A stretch of 36,657 bases of DNA from Zhongshania aliphaticivorans (GCF_902705855.1 NZ_CACSIJ010000018.1:75357-112013); one strand, 5' to 3'; shown: positions 16,755 through 26,652, numbered from the stretch's first letter. Made by a program: numbers and translations. The notes: generated by a model not told the origin, from the letters alone.

Positions 16755-18143
16755 TTATTTCCCCGCGTGACCTTCCGTGTGTTCGGCAATGATGCCCGTA
16801 GTTTGCTGGTCAAGAACATGAATAATCTTCTTGGCACGACCGCTCACGAAGGTGTGCAGCAGAACTGTTGGGATCGCAACCACCAGACCAAGTACAGTCG
16901 TTACCAGTGCACCAGAGATACCACCAGCCATTGCTTTCGGATCACCTGCACCGAAGATAGTAATTGCTTGGAAGGTAATAATCATACCGGTTACGGTACC
17001 GAGCAGACCTAATAGAGGTGCTACCGCAGCAATAATTTTCAGTAGGTTGAGTGAGTTCTCCAAACGTGGAGTCTCTTTCAGGATTGCTTCTGAAAGTTTC
17101 AGCTCAAGAGTCTCTGAATCCATTGACGGGTTATCTTCATGCACTTTTAACACACGGCCAAGGCTGTTATTCGTGTTGGCTTTAGTGCTTTTCAGCTGGC
17201 TGTTAACTTTCATGTCTTCGATAGACAGAACAACCAAGCGCCAGAAGGCAATCAACATCGCCAGTAAACCGACTGCAGAAATCACGTAACCTACCACACC
17301 ACCTTGATGCCAGCGCTCAGTAAGAGTCGGGCTATCAATCAAGGCTGCAAGGTAAGAACCACCGGTAGGACCTGTTGGGTCAACACCGAATGCAGCCATA
17401 CCAGAAGTAGTTTCAGCTAATTCTTCAGCCCAACCCATATATGGGCCACTTGGCTGACGAGACAATACCGCAAGCGCACCTGTTTCAGAAATATACTGAA
17501 GGTACTCGCCGTCTGAGCTAACCATGTTGAATGTACCAACACGAACAACTTCTTTCTCGCCGCTTTCGCCGCCAGCACTGGTTACAGGTGTTTTGAATTT
17601 AACAACACGGCCTGACTCAGTCATTTCACGCTGTAATTCGAACCATACACGCTCGATCTCTTCAATGCTTGGCAACTCTTCAGCGCCAGACATTTTGGCG
17701 ATCAAGTCGTCAACGAACTGCTCACGCTTAGGGAACTGAACGCTGATGATAGAAGAAAGGAAGTTAGAACGCAGATCACCAGCTGTAGATGTCAGGTGTC
17801 CAAACAATTCAGTAAGGGTACCCAAACGCTCTTTCAGTTGACGTTGTTTCTCTACGATAACTGTTTCATTTTCTTCAAAGGTTTTTTCTAGATCAGAAGA
17901 ACGCTTCTCTTCTGCAGCCAAGGTGCGCTTAGCTTCATCAAGCGTCTTTTGCTGGTCGTAACGGGCAGCAGCAAAACGCTGCTCACGCTCTTTATTCTCA
18001 CGAATTTCAGAGATACGCCCTTGCTCAACCATCTTTAACAATTCGTCGAGCGATTTTGCGTCTTCGGCCATCGCCGGCATAGCTGCAACGGCAATCGCGC
18101 CGCTGAAAGCCAACACAGCAGCCTTTAATAGATTACGTTTCAT
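16755..18143 (-). CDS. Long MotA/TolQ/ExbB protein with periplasmic coiled coil (TtpC-like)
   Basis: A 462-residue protein. A signal peptide (cleavage after AMPAMA, about residue 26) is followed by a coiled coil rich in Glu, Lys and Arg (about 30-110). A periplasmic domain runs to about 280, then three membrane helices (282-306, 366-390, 412-436) carry the ExbB core APLLGLLGTVTGMI and MAGGISGALVTTVLGLVVAIPT. This architecture matches TtpC, the extra component required by the Vibrio TonB2 system. Its ATG overlaps the DUF3450 stop (TAATG). It probably couples the proton channel to periplasmic partners. The name TtpC is inferred from architecture and neighbours. Confidence 0.85.
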   Translation of the reverse strand: MKRNLLKAAVLAFSGAIAVAAMPAMAEDAKSLDELLKMVEQGRISEIRENKEREQRFAAARYDQQKTLDEAKRTLAAEEKRSSDLEKTFEENETVIVEKQRQLKERLGTLTELFGHLTSTAGDLRSNFLSSIISVQFPKREQFVDDLIAKMSGAEELPSIEEIERVWFELQREMTESGRVVKFKTPVTSAGGESGEKEVVRVGTFNMVSSDGEYLQYISETGALAVLSRQPSGPYMGWAEELAETTSGMAAFGVDPTGPTGGSYLAALIDSPTLTERWHQGGVVGYVISAVGLLAMLIAFWRLVVLSIEDMKVNSQLKSTKANTNNSLGRVLKVHEDNPSMDSETLELKLSEAILKETPRLENSLNLLKIIAAVAPLLGLLGTVTGMIITFQAITIFGAGDPKAMAGGISGALVTTVLGLVVAIPTVLLHTFVSGRAKKIIHVLDQQTTGIIAEHTEGHAGK

Positions 18144-18979
18144 TATTTAGCAGCCTCCGGAGCCGGAATCGGGAGTTTCATGATATCGATAGAAGCTTGT
18201 TTACGAGCGATACGCAGACCTTTTTGGATCGCACCGCGGTAATCACCAGAATCTAGTTCAACCCACTTGCGCTGATCTTGATCCCAAGCGCCCGACTGTT
18301 CGCCATCCGTTGTTTGGTACATTAGACCAATACGACCGATACGTAGGAAGTTAACTTCGCGATCTGAACCATCAACCGTAGCAACACCTTTGTAGCTGTC
18401 GATTTTACGGCCGTACTCATTCTCGATTTTGTAGGCTTCGAGAACTTGACGGAATTTTTCCGCGATGGTGATATCCGAGCGATCCATATTAGTACGCAAG
18501 AACTCAACACGCTCTTCGCGTTCTTCTTTATGGAATGGCACATCCAGAGTAACAAACTGCTCTAGACCGTCAATCATACGAATCAGTAAAGGGGTGATCT
18601 GACGTTGAATGACTGTTGCATCATCAACAGACCGACCTAGGCCGTCAATACGTTTCAATTGGCCTGCTATTTGTTTCTCAAGGCGAGCGTTATAGACGCG
18701 GAGACCGTCTACTTGCTTCATTACAGTTTTGTAGTCCTGTAATAAATCACCCGTTTCTGCTGCTAAGCGATCAACTTTAACCTGAGATTGCTTTGCTGCT
18801 TTAGTTCTTTTGATACCAACATCAAGAACCTTGCTAACTGGGATCAGGGGTTTAGCTGGTGGTTGCGCTGCGGCGTCTTGCCCAGCAGTCGTATCGGCTG
18901 AATAGGCCGGCGATCCAGCCAGCATACCAACAGCCACACTGACCGCCAGCGCGATTGTTTTCAATCGTTGCGTTTTCAT
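18143..18979 (-). CDS. DUF3450 periplasmic coiled-coil protein, first gene of the TonB operon
   Basis: A 278-residue protein with a signal peptide (KTIALAVSVAVGMLAG, cleavage near AYSA, residue 28). A long helical, coiled-coil region follows (about 50-120, with VKVDRLAAETGDLLQDYKTV and LEKQIAGQLKRIDGLGR). A compact C-terminal part contains EREERVEFLRTNMDRSDI, VNFLRIGRIGLMYQTTDGE and AWDQDQRKWVEL. These features match DUF3450, a family with no firmly assigned function that repeatedly precedes TtpC/ExbB/ExbD/TonB genes. It probably acts in the periplasm with the coiled coil of the next gene product. The leader is about 100 bases from a candidate promoter. Confidence 0.85.
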   Translation of the reverse strand: MKTQRLKTIALAVSVAVGMLAGSPAYSADTTAGQDAAAQPPAKPLIPVSKVLDVGIKRTKAAKQSQVKVDRLAAETGDLLQDYKTVMKQVDGLRVYNARLEKQIAGQLKRIDGLGRSVDDATVIQRQITPLLIRMIDGLEQFVTLDVPFHKEEREERVEFLRTNMDRSDITIAEKFRQVLEAYKIENEYGRKIDSYKGVATVDGSDREVNFLRIGRIGLMYQTTDGEQSGAWDQDQRKWVELDSGDYRGAIQKGLRIARKQASIDIMKLPIPAPEAAK

Positions 18980-19291
18980 GGGAATTGCTTTTCCTATTTG
19001 GGACGTTTAGTGAAAGCAGAGCTTATTATCTTCTATCAGCCGTACGGCCAGTCGTAAGACCGTGCTTTCATACAGCGGGACTTATTTTAATCATGTGCAA
19101 ACGTAAGAATCAACGACAAAACTAAATGTTTCGTAATATAAAATTCCTTGTTAATTTTATGTGTTGAAGGGTTACATTTTCGTGAAAGTAAGTAACAAAA
19201 AACCTTATTTAAGTAACGCTCAATAAGAGCAAATATTTAGCGGCGCAAAAAGCCTGTCCGCCAGCGACCATCCAAAATACAACTTATTCGG
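18980..19291. other. Intergenic leader of the DUF3450-TonB operon, 312 bases
   Basis: AT-rich region between the end of folA and the start of the DUF3450 gene. It contains a candidate promoter (see the separate entry) and, inside the predicted 5' leader, a perfect palindrome GCCGTACGGC at 19039-19048 that could be a hairpin or a regulator site. I see no Fur-box-like TGATAAT repeat and no coding frame of quality. Confidence 0.5.
19084..19113 (-). promoter_or_regulatory. Candidate sigma-70 promoter of the DUF3450-TonB operon
   Basis: On the minus strand, TTGATT (19113-19108) and TAAAAT (19089-19084) are separated by 18 bases (4/6 and 5/6 matches). They would give a 5' leader of roughly 100 bases. 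Pattern recognition only. Confidence 0.4.
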
Positions 19292-19798
19292 TCATACTCT
19301 CTGTAGAGTAACAAAGCAATAGCCAGGACTCTCATCAGGCGTTACTGGGTAACACTCGCGCGAGACCTCACTCCAGTCATTTAGTTCAATTTCCGGAAAC
19401 CACGCATCGCCATCAGGATTAAGATCAACTTCCGTAATATACATTTTTGTGGCCTCATCAAGCGCCTGCCGGTAGATGGTCTCGCCACCAATCACACACA
19501 CCTCATCAAGCCCCGAAGAATCCGCCTCTTCGCGAGCCAGCGTCAGCGCACTAGCCAAATCGGGCACCACAACAGCGCCCTCAGCCGTATACCCTGACTG
19601 CCGGCTAATTACGATATTAAATCGCCCTGGTAGCGGCCGCCCAATCGACTCCCAAGTCTTGCGCCCCATCACAATAGGCTTAGCCATCGTTGTCGCTTTA
19701 AAGTGCTTTAAGTCCGCCGGCAAATGCCAGGGCAATTGGTTATTCACGCCGATGACTCGGTTTTTCGCCATCGCGACAATAAGTGAAACTGTTACCAC
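19292..19798 (-). CDS. folA: Dihydrofolate reductase FolA
   Basis: DHFR reduces dihydrofolate to tetrahydrofolate with NADPH, regenerating the cofactor oxidised by thymidylate synthase, encoded just upstream. The 168-residue protein has SLIVAMAKNRVIGVNNQLPW, the catalytic acid Asp29 (LPADLKHF), MGRKTWESIGRPLPGR and the VIGGETIYRQAL loop. The start codon is GTG at 19798, supported by GAGGAG upstream. It follows thyA by 14 bases, the order lgt-thyA-folA seen in Pseudomonas. Confidence 0.96.
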   Translation of the reverse strand: MVTVSLIVAMAKNRVIGVNNQLPWHLPADLKHFKATTMAKPIVMGRKTWESIGRPLPGRFNIVISRQSGYTAEGAVVVPDLASALTLAREEADSSGLDEVCVIGGETIYRQALDEATKMYITEVDLNPDGDAWFPEIELNDWSEVSRECYPVTPDESPGYCFVTLQRV

Positions 19799-19812
19799 TC
19801 TCTCTCCTCGCC

Positions 19813-20652
19813 TTATATCGCTATCGGCGCCTTAATTGGGGGGTAGGGATCATAGCCCTCAAACTCAAAATCATCCGCGGTGTAATCAAAAATAGAAGCA
19901 GGCCGCCGCTTGACTCTCAGCGCAGGCAGAGCCCTCGGCTTGCGCCGTAACTGCTCTTCGACGATATCATCAGTCAGATGGTTTTGATAAAGATGGCAAT
20001 CGCCAAAGGTGTGTACAAAGTCGCCCACCTCTAGATCACATTGCTGCGCAATCATATGTGTTAGGAGTGCGTAACTTGCAATATTAAAAGGCACGCCGAG
20101 AAATAGATCTGCGCTGCGCTGATAAAGCTGGCAGGATAAGCGCCCTTGCGCAACGTAAAACTGAAACAAGGTATGACACGGTGGCAAGGCCGCTTTTCCA
20201 TGCCGCGCATTTTCCTGCGGGCTAAGTGATTCATCCGGTAAATCTGCAGGATTCCACGCATTGACCAACAAGCGGCGCGAATCCGGCTTGCGCCGAATCA
20301 TATCTACCACCTCGCTGATTTGGTCGATGGTTGATCCATCAGGACAAGCCCAACTGCGCCACTGCTTACCGTAAATTGGACCAAGATCGCCATTTTCTAG
20401 GGCCCACTCATTCCAGATGGTAACCCCCCGATCACGCAGCCAATTATTGTCGCAGCTACCTTCCAAAAACCAAATTAACTCGTTGATAATACTACGCAAA
20501 TGTACTTTTTTAGTCGTTAGCAGCGGAAAGCCCTGACTTAAATCAAAGCGTAATTGCCGACCAAATACCGAGCGCGTACCCACGCCGGTGCGATCGCCCT
20601 TGTCGGTGCCGTTATCTCGCACATCTCGCAATAAATCCAAGTACTGCTGCAT
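19813..20652 (-). CDS. thyA: Thymidylate synthase ThyA
   Basis: ThyA methylates dUMP to dTMP using methylene-tetrahydrofolate. The 279-residue enzyme shows [12 protein letters not shown], the catalytic Cys159 in [32 protein letters not shown] and [12 protein letters not shown]. Compared with E. coli (264 aa, Cys146) there is an insertion of about 13 residues just before the active-site Cys (around [16 protein letters not shown]), which is seen in a subgroup of proteobacterial enzymes. The ATG at 20652 is one base after the lgt stop; a GTG at 20664 is an alternative. Confidence 0.96.
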   Translation of the reverse strand: MQQYLDLLRDVRDNGTDKGDRTGVGTRSVFGRQLRFDLSQGFPLLTTKKVHLRSIINELIWFLEGSCDNNWLRDRGVTIWNEWALENGDLGPIYGKQWRSWACPDGSTIDQISEVVDMIRRKPDSRRLLVNAWNPADLPDESLSPQENARHGKAALPPCHTLFQFYVAQGRLSCQLYQRSADLFLGVPFNIASYALLTHMIAQQCDLEVGDFVHTFGDCHLYQNHLTDDIVEEQLRRKPRALPALRVKRRPASIFDYTADDFEFEGYDPYPPIKAPIAI

Positions 20653-20653
20653 A

Positions 20654-21454
20654 TTATTTACCACCCTTAACGGCCGAACGCGAGTAAGTCCAAATCAACA
20701 ATCCACCACCGAGCAAGATCATTGGCAATGACAGCTCTTGACCACGAGTCATCCAACCCAACATGTCGAATCCAATATGGCTATCTGGCTCACGAACAAA
20801 CTCAACCAAGAAACGGAAACAACCATAGCAAAGCAAAAATAGCGAACCCGCCGCATAGGGTGGCCGCTGCTTACGGGTAAACCAGAAAATGATAATAAAC
20901 AGCACCACACCCTCAAGCGCAAACTGATACAACTGCGACGGATGACGAGCTAACTGCAAAGGATCTCTCGGGAATAACATCCCCCACGGCTGATCAGTGG
21001 GGCGCCCCCACAACTCTTGACCTATAAAATTGCCGATACGACCCAAACCTAAACCAATCGGCGCCAAGGGTGCAATAAAGTCCCACAGCGCAGAGACCGG
21101 CACTTTAATACGACGAGCGTACAGCGCCACCGCAACGACAACACCCAGTAGGCCGCCGTGAAAGGCCATACCGCCCTCCCACACCCGAAATAACCACAGA
21201 GGGTCTTGTAAAAACTGCGGAAAATTATAAAACATAACGTAGCCAAATCGGCCTCCAACGATGACACCGACCGCACCATAAAAAATCAAATCCTCAACCT
21301 GCGCCTCATTCAATGGACTCCACGGCTGCTTGGTTCGACTTTTTGCAATAAACCACGCTGCCGCAAAACCGGCCAAATACATCAGCCCATACCAATGTAT
21401 CGCCAGCGGCCCAATTTGTACCGCCACCGGATCGAAGTTTGGATGTATCAACAT
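20654..21454 (-). CDS. lgt: Prolipoprotein diacylglyceryl transferase Lgt
   Basis: Lgt attaches diacylglycerol to the lipobox cysteine of prolipoproteins at the inner membrane, the first step of lipoprotein maturation. The 266-residue protein has about seven membrane helices. It carries the motifs [34 protein letters not shown], the Lgt signature [18 protein letters not shown], and [12 protein letters not shown]. Immediately upstream of thyA (one base between), as in many gammaproteobacteria. Confidence 0.96.
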   Translation of the reverse strand: MLIHPNFDPVAVQIGPLAIHWYGLMYLAGFAAAWFIAKSRTKQPWSPLNEAQVEDLIFYGAVGVIVGGRFGYVMFYNFPQFLQDPLWLFRVWEGGMAFHGGLLGVVVAVALYARRIKVPVSALWDFIAPLAPIGLGLGRIGNFIGQELWGRPTDQPWGMLFPRDPLQLARHPSQLYQFALEGVVLFIIIFWFTRKQRPPYAAGSLFLLCYGCFRFLVEFVREPDSHIGFDMLGWMTRGQELSLPMILLGGGLLIWTYSRSAVKGGK

Positions 21455-21457
21455 GCT

Positions 21458-22249
21458 TTAAAGCGCTCCCCAAATAAATTGACTACCCACCACCAACAAA
21501 AACATCGCAAAACATTGCTTCAAACGTGTCGGCGAAAGCCGCTGCGCCCAGTGCGCCCCCAACTTTGCAAACGGAGCGCTCAGCAATGCAATACCTATAA
21601 ATGCAGGCAAGTATATAAAACCGAAACTGTAAGCCGGCAGATCTTGATGCCCAAACCCCGCAACCATATTACTCGCCGACCCGACCACCGCAATAGGCAA
21701 ACCACAAGCCGCCGACGTTGCCACCGCGGCCTGCATACGCACATTACACCAACTCAAATACGGTACGGTTAACGAGCCGCCACCTATACCAAACATCGCC
21801 GAAAAATAGCCAATAGCGACGCCCGCCGACGTTAAACCCATAGAATTCGGAAGCTGTCGCGACGCCGCAGGCACCGCCCCAAACCCCATATACGCGGCAA
21901 TAATCAAGCTGAATACACCAAACGCCAGCTTTAAGGCCTGCCCTGGGAGTGCCGCTGCCGTCGCCACACCACAAACAACGCCAATCGCAATACCTGGTGC
22001 CAATACTCGCCAGCACGACCAATTAATATTACCTAGCTGATGATGGGCTCGCACCGAGCCAATTGAGGTCACCACTATAGTCGCCAGTGAGGTGCCCACT
22101 GCCAACTGCATTGCCACCTCAGGTGCCACCGCCAAAAATCCAAAACAGACAACCAGCGCGGGAACAATTACCAAGCCGCCACCAACACCAAACAAACCGG
22201 CGGACAAACCCGCGACGGCCCCAACCGCCAAGTAAACCAGCAAAATCAT
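21458..22249 (-). CDS. TSUP-family (TauE/SafE) membrane transporter
   Basis: A 263-residue integral membrane protein with about eight helices. It shows the duplicated TSUP motif: AVGAVAGLSAGLFGVGGGLV at the N-terminus and GVAIGYFSAMFGIGGGSLTVP in the second half. Relatives export sulfite, sulfonates or other small sulfur/organic anions; this substrate cannot be told. I choose the ATG at 22249, where the first helix begins and GGAG lies ten bases upstream; a longer frame to 22303 would add a polar leader. It ends three bases before lgt, so it is probably the first gene of TSUP-lgt-thyA-folA. Divergent from the NRDE gene. Confidence 0.87.
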   Translation of the reverse strand: MILLVYLAVGAVAGLSAGLFGVGGGLVIVPALVVCFGFLAVAPEVAMQLAVGTSLATIVVTSIGSVRAHHQLGNINWSCWRVLAPGIAIGVVCGVATAAALPGQALKLAFGVFSLIIAAYMGFGAVPAASRQLPNSMGLTSAGVAIGYFSAMFGIGGGSLTVPYLSWCNVRMQAAVATSAACGLPIAVVGSASNMVAGFGHQDLPAYSFGFIYLPAFIGIALLSAPFAKLGAHWAQRLSPTRLKQCFAMFLLVVGSQFIWGAL

Positions 22250-22317
22250 GCCGCGGAAGTCTCCAGCAAAGCTGCTATTATGACGGCCAAAATCTACAAA
22301 CAACAGCGAATGGACGA

Positions 22318-23064
22318 ATGTGCCTGATATTATTGAGCTGGCAAAACGACTCTGAACAAACCCTGACGATTGCCGCCAATCGCGACGAGTTTTTTGAGCG
22401 CCCCACCCTCGCCGCCGATTTCTGGCCAGCGCACCCGCAAATCCTCGCCGGCAGAGATCTAGAGTTTGGCGGCAGCTGGCTTGGCATAAGTCGCAACGGT
22501 CGCTTTGCAGCAGTAACCAACTTACGAGAGGTTGAGGCCAGCGGCGACCGCAGTCGCGGCGATCTAGTGAAAAACTTTCTATTGAGCGCCGAAACCAACC
22601 AGCATTTCTTTGAACAATTAGAGCCAGAAAAAAGCCAGTACCGCCCCTTTAATTTTATCGCCTGTGATGGCGACACACTCTGCTATATCAACAATGTCGA
22701 AGCAGGCTGGCAGCCCCTAGCCACCGGCATTCACGCAATCGGTAATATTCCACTAAGCGAGAGAAACGCAAAAACCCAAAAGGGCTACCACGATATGGAT
22801 TCCATCATGACGGGAAAGCCCAACCACCAAGACCTGTTAAATATGCTGCAAGATACAAAACCAACAATGAACGCTGCGGAAGATATATACCGCGCGCTAT
22901 CATCCCGTTTCGTCAGTTTTGAAGGCTATGGCACGCGCTCAAGTAGTATTGTTACTGCAAACAAAAATGGACAGTGGGATTTCTGGGAAAAACGCTACGC
23001 CACCACCCCAACTCAAAAAGAGGTACTTCAGCACTTTAGCTTTATGGACGATGATACCCGTTAG
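22318..23064 (+). CDS. NRDE/TANGO2-family protein
   Basis: A 248-residue protein starting MCLILLSW, the conserved Met-Cys of the family, followed by IAANRDEFFERPT, which contains the Asn-Arg-Asp-Glu (NRDE) signature. Then come GGSWLGISRNGRFAAVTNLR and RGDLVKNFL. Vertebrate TANGO2 and bacterial relatives have been linked to Golgi organisation and haem or lipid handling, but the biochemical activity is not settled; the N-terminal Cys suggests a possible Ntn-type hydrolase. The upstream open frame lacks a start with coding character, so the ATG at 22318 is chosen. It converges on ptsP with two bases between stops. Confidence 0.85.
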   Translation: MCLILLSWQNDSEQTLTIAANRDEFFERPTLAADFWPAHPQILAGRDLEFGGSWLGISRNGRFAAVTNLREVEASGDRSRGDLVKNFLLSAETNQHFFEQLEPEKSQYRPFNFIACDGDTLCYINNVEAGWQPLATGIHAIGNIPLSERNAKTQKGYHDMDSIMTGKPNHQDLLNMLQDTKPTMNAAEDIYRALSSRFVSFEGYGTRSSSIVTANKNGQWDFWEKRYATTPTQKEVLQHFSFMDDDTR

Positions 23065-23066
23065 AG

Positions 23067-25334
23067 CTAAGCGCCAATAGGTTGCAGCAAACGTTCCATA
23101 CCAATATCAATCATAACCTTGCGCAGCAGCGCCTTAACTTCGTCGGCGGTCTCAACCAGCATCGCGCTATTCAACAAAGCCTGAAGCTCATCAAAACGAC
23201 AGCTGCGTATCACCGCCTTAACCCTGAGCAAACTATTATCGTTCATCGACAGCATGTCGTAGCCCATTGCCATCAGCAGTAAAACCGCCGCTGGGTCACC
23301 CGCAAGCTCACCACAAATCCCCACCGGTTTACCTTCGGCGTGAGCGGCATCAACAACCTGCTGCAAGCTATTTAGCACCGCAGGATGATAGGCGTGGTAC
23401 AGGTCAGCAACCCGAGTATTGTTGCGATCAACGGCCAATAAATACTGGGTTAAATCGTTTGACCCCACTGATAGAAAATCAACTCGTCGCGCCAATTGCC
23501 GCGCCTGATAGACCGCCGCCGGCACTTCAACCATGACGCCGATTGGCGGCAAGGTGATATCCCAACCGTCTTCGATCAACTCGTCATAGGCGCGCCGAAC
23601 CAGATCGAGGGCCTCGTCAACTTCCTGCACATTACTGATCATTGGCAGCATAATACGCAGATTATTCAGGCCCTCGCTGGCCTTGAGCATCGCCCTGACC
23701 TGCACCAGAAATATTTCAGGATGATCGAGAGTAACTCGAATTCCGCGCCAACCTAAAAAGGGATTTTCTTCTTCGATGGGGAAATACGGCAGGGCCTTAT
23801 CACCACCGATATCGAGGGTGCGCATGGTCACCGGCAAAGGCGCGAAGGCAATTAACTGCTCGCGATAAATCGCCCGCTGCTCCTCTTCACTGGGAAAACG
23901 CTCTCGCAGTAAAAACGGAATTTCTGTTCGATACAGGCCAACACCTTCCGCACCACGGTCCAAAGAACGCGCCACATCTGCCATCAAACCGGTATTCACC
24001 CACAACGGCATACGGTGCCCATCTAGAGTTTCGCTTGGCAAATCCCGTAGCGCTTCCAGCCCCTGCGTCAGAACCTGATCTTCTTCCGACACCGAACGGA
24101 AATGCTCATACACTTCCGCAGAAGGGTTGTAATGAACATAGCCCGAATAACCGTCAACAATAAGGTTGGCATTTTCAATCTGGGTATAGGGTAAATCGGC
24201 GGCCCCCATCACAGTGGGTATGCCCATCGCCCGCGCTAAAATGGCAACGTGGGAATTACTTGAGCCCCGCACCGACACCATGCCCACCAATTTCTCGCGA
24301 GGCACTTCACCCAGCATAGAGGCGGTCAACTCTTCACCGACCAAAATAGTTTTATCTGGGTACTCGGCCGGCTCAACTTCACTGGTTTGCAAATAGGCCA
24401 GCACACGACGACCGAGGTCTTTGATATCGGTCGCACGCTCTTTGAAATAGGCGTCTTCCATCATTTCAAAGGTGCGAATATGGCTGGACATAACCTGACT
24501 CAACGCGCCCTGTGCCCACTCACCTTCGTTGATTTTCTTAACGACTTCCGCAGCCCAAGAGCCGTCATCGATAATACGCAGATACACGTCAAACAAGGCG
24601 TGCTCATCGGCGGGTAAATGCGTCAGTAATTTTTCACTAAGAGCGTGAATATCTGTCCGCACCGCGCTTAAGGCCGATTGAAATGCCTGCAACTCAAGTT
24701 GCGGATCATCGCTCTGCCGACGCGGAACCGAGTGTAAATCAGCAACCGGGGCCACTATGACCGCACGCCCGATAGCCACGCCTGTCGCCCCAGCTATCCC
24801 TTTAAACGATGCCGTTGCCCCGACCACATTCTGAGATGTAGTAATAGAACCCGTGGCCCGGGCATGAGCGATAACGCCTGCCAACTGGGCCGACATCGTT
24901 ACTAAAAAGGCTTCTTCATCTTCATCAAAGCGACGACTGTCTTTTTGCTGAACAACCAACACCCCCATCACCGTGCGCTGATGAATAATCGGCGCACCCA
25001 AAAATGAGTGATACTGCTCTTCACCAATACCCGGCAGATATAAGAAGTTAGGATGTTTTTCCGCGTGATCTAAGTTAACCGGCTCTTCGCGGCGGGCAAC
25101 CTGCCCCACCAAACCTTCATCAGGGCCGAGGCTGATCTTGCCGATCAATTCTGGATTCAAACCTTGGTTGGCCATAAAGATCAAACGGCCAGACTCAGGG
25201 TCGCGCAAATAAACAGTACACACCTCAGTGCCCATCACCTCGGCAATACGGCTAACAATAATATCCAGCGCCGCCTGCAAATTGCCCGCAGAATTTACCG
25301 CCTGAACGATACTCCGCAGTGCTTCCAACATCAT
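23067..25334 (-). CDS. ptsP: Phosphoenolpyruvate-protein phosphotransferase PtsP (EI-Ntr)
   Basis: Enzyme I of the nitrogen phosphotransferase system; it takes phosphate from PEP and passes it to NPr (PtsO) and then EIIA-Ntr (PtsN). The 755-residue protein has an N-terminal GAF domain (about 1-160), a linker, and the PtsI-like part. The phosphorylated His362 lies in [16 protein letters not shown]. The PEP-binding domain shows [33 protein letters not shown] and [17 protein letters not shown], with the catalytic Cys in [16 protein letters not shown]. Its ATGATG start overlaps the rppH TGA, so rppH-ptsP are translated together, as in Pseudomonas and E. coli. Confidence 0.96.
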   Translation of the reverse strand: MMLEALRSIVQAVNSAGNLQAALDIIVSRIAEVMGTEVCTVYLRDPESGRLIFMANQGLNPELIGKISLGPDEGLVGQVARREEPVNLDHAEKHPNFLYLPGIGEEQYHSFLGAPIIHQRTVMGVLVVQQKDSRRFDEDEEAFLVTMSAQLAGVIAHARATGSITTSQNVVGATASFKGIAGATGVAIGRAVIVAPVADLHSVPRRQSDDPQLELQAFQSALSAVRTDIHALSEKLLTHLPADEHALFDVYLRIIDDGSWAAEVVKKINEGEWAQGALSQVMSSHIRTFEMMEDAYFKERATDIKDLGRRVLAYLQTSEVEPAEYPDKTILVGEELTASMLGEVPREKLVGMVSVRGSSNSHVAILARAMGIPTVMGAADLPYTQIENANLIVDGYSGYVHYNPSAEVYEHFRSVSEEDQVLTQGLEALRDLPSETLDGHRMPLWVNTGLMADVARSLDRGAEGVGLYRTEIPFLLRERFPSEEEQRAIYREQLIAFAPLPVTMRTLDIGGDKALPYFPIEEENPFLGWRGIRVTLDHPEIFLVQVRAMLKASEGLNNLRIMLPMISNVQEVDEALDLVRRAYDELIEDGWDITLPPIGVMVEVPAAVYQARQLARRVDFLSVGSNDLTQYLLAVDRNNTRVADLYHAYHPAVLNSLQQVVDAAHAEGKPVGICGELAGDPAAVLLLMAMGYDMLSMNDNSLLRVKAVIRSCRFDELQALLNSAMLVETADEVKALLRKVMIDIGMERLLQPIGA

Positions 25335-25837
25335 AGCAATTCACCACTCATGGCATCTTTCACCAAACGAGCATGTCGCGGGGCCAACTCTTTCATAGCG
25401 CGCCGATACACTTCGCGTTTAAACGCCACTACCTGACCTAGCGGATACCAATAGCTAACCCACTGCCAATGATCAAACTCAGCCTTATCACCACAATTGA
25501 AACTGACCTTATTGTCGTCGGCTTTCATTTGCAGCAAAAACCACTTTTGTTTCTGCCCAATGCACAGCGGCTTATTGTCTCGGCGAATCAAACGTTGGGG
25601 CAGGCGATAGCGCAGCCAGCCGCGAGTGCAGGCCAGCAAATCAACATCATTTTCTCGCAGCCCCACCTCTTCATACAGCTCGCGATACAATGCCGCTTCT
25701 GGAGATTCACCTTCATGAATCCCGCCCTGCGGAAACTGCCAAGCACTCTGACCGACACGGCGCGCCCACAACACCTGCCCTTGCTCATTTGCAAGCACGA
25801 TGCCAACGTTGGGACGAAATCCATCCGAGTCAATCAC
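25331..25837 (-). CDS. rppH: RNA pyrophosphohydrolase RppH (Nudix)
   Basis: RppH removes pyrophosphate from the 5' end of transcripts and so starts RNase E-dependent decay. The Nudix box [20 protein letters not shown] is intact. The protein opens [16 protein letters not shown] and has [10 protein letters not shown] and the C-terminal [22 protein letters not shown]. The start is a GTG at 25837 giving V(M)IDSDGF, exactly where the family begins, with AGGTG upstream. No ATG is available at that point, and the frame extends further only as non-family sequence. 168 aa compared with 176 in E. coli. Confidence 0.94.
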   Translation of the reverse strand: MIDSDGFRPNVGIVLANEQGQVLWARRVGQSAWQFPQGGIHEGESPEAALYRELYEEVGLRENDVDLLACTRGWLRYRLPQRLIRRDNKPLCIGQKQKWFLLQMKADDNKVSFNCGDKAEFDHWQWVSYWYPLGQVVAFKREVYRRAMKELAPRHARLVKDAMSGELL

Positions 25838-25995
25838 TACATCACCTATTGTTTTGATTTTATTTCCATTTTCTATTGTTCCACAAATTCCCGACTCAGG
25901 GAATTCACTCAACCAACAACGCTGTAGAAAGATGAAAATACCTCTGGCAAACGCTATGCTATGCCGCCTCAACAATCCCGTTTTTGGAGACCTTC

Positions 25996-26652
25996 ATGGC
26001 CCTCGCCATTTTTGACTTAGACAACACCTTGCTGGGCGGTGACAGCGACCACGCTTGGGGTGAATTTTTAGTCGCCAAAGGCCTTGTCGACAGTGACGAG
26101 TTTAAAGCCAAAAACGATGAATTCTATCTGCAATACCAACGCGGCGGCCTCGATATTGACGCCTACCTTCGCTTTGCCTTGAGCCCACTCAGCCAATATA
26201 CGCAAGCGGAACTCAGTACCTTACACGCAGATTTCATGGCGGAATACATTGCACCGCTGCGGCTGCCAAAGGCCGATGCACTATTACAGCAACATCGCGA
26301 CGCGGGCGACTTTGTTATGATAATTACCGCCACCAATAGTTTCGTAACCAGACCGATTGCCGTGGCATTAGGCGTAAACACCATACTTGCCAGCGAAGGC
26401 GAGGTCGTCAACGGCCGCTACACAGGCAAACCCAGCGGCATCCCCTGCTTCCAGGAAGGCAAAGTCACCCGCCTAAACAATTGGCTTGAGGAAACCGGCC
26501 ACTCGCTGAGCGGCAGCTATTTTTACAGCGACTCCCACAACGACCTGCCGCTGCTTAAAATTGTCGACCACGCTATCGCCGTCGACCCCGACGACACCCT
26601 AAAAGCGTATGCAATTGCAGCTGACTGGCCGGTCATCAGCCTTAGAGACTAG
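25996..26652 (+). CDS. HAD superfamily subfamily IB hydrolase (SerB-like)
   Basis: A 218-residue phosphatase. Motif I FDLDNTLLGGDSD carries the nucleophile Asp7 and acid Asp9, motif II is in VMIITATNSFV, a Lys lies in QEGKVTRL, and motif IV is SDSHNDLPLL. This is the IB-type (SerB-related) architecture with a helical cap at about 20-95. The ATG at 25996 has GGAG seven bases upstream; a start at 25984 lacks one. It is divergent from rppH-ptsP, an arrangement conserved in Pseudomonas. The natural substrate is not known; it should not be called SerB on sequence alone. Confidence 0.9.
   Translation: MALAIFDLDNTLLGGDSDHAWGEFLVAKGLVDSDEFKAKNDEFYLQYQRGGLDIDAYLRFALSPLSQYTQAELSTLHADFMAEYIAPLRLPKADALLQQHRDAGDFVMIITATNSFVTRPIAVALGVNTILASEGEVVNGRYTGKPSGIPCFQEGKVTRLNNWLEETGHSLSGSYFYSDSHNDLPLLKIVDHAIAVDPDDTLKAYAIAADWPVISLRD

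Noticed and set aside
22087-22317. In-frame extension of the NRDE gene upstream of its ATG at 22318
   Set aside because: The added residues are Pro/Arg/Gln-rich antisense translation of the TSUP gene, and the family begins exactly at Met-Cys.
25838-25975. 46-residue N-terminal extension of RppH
   Set aside because: The sequence is unlike the family and overlaps the promoter region shared with the divergent HAD gene; the GTG at 25837 fits the family start.
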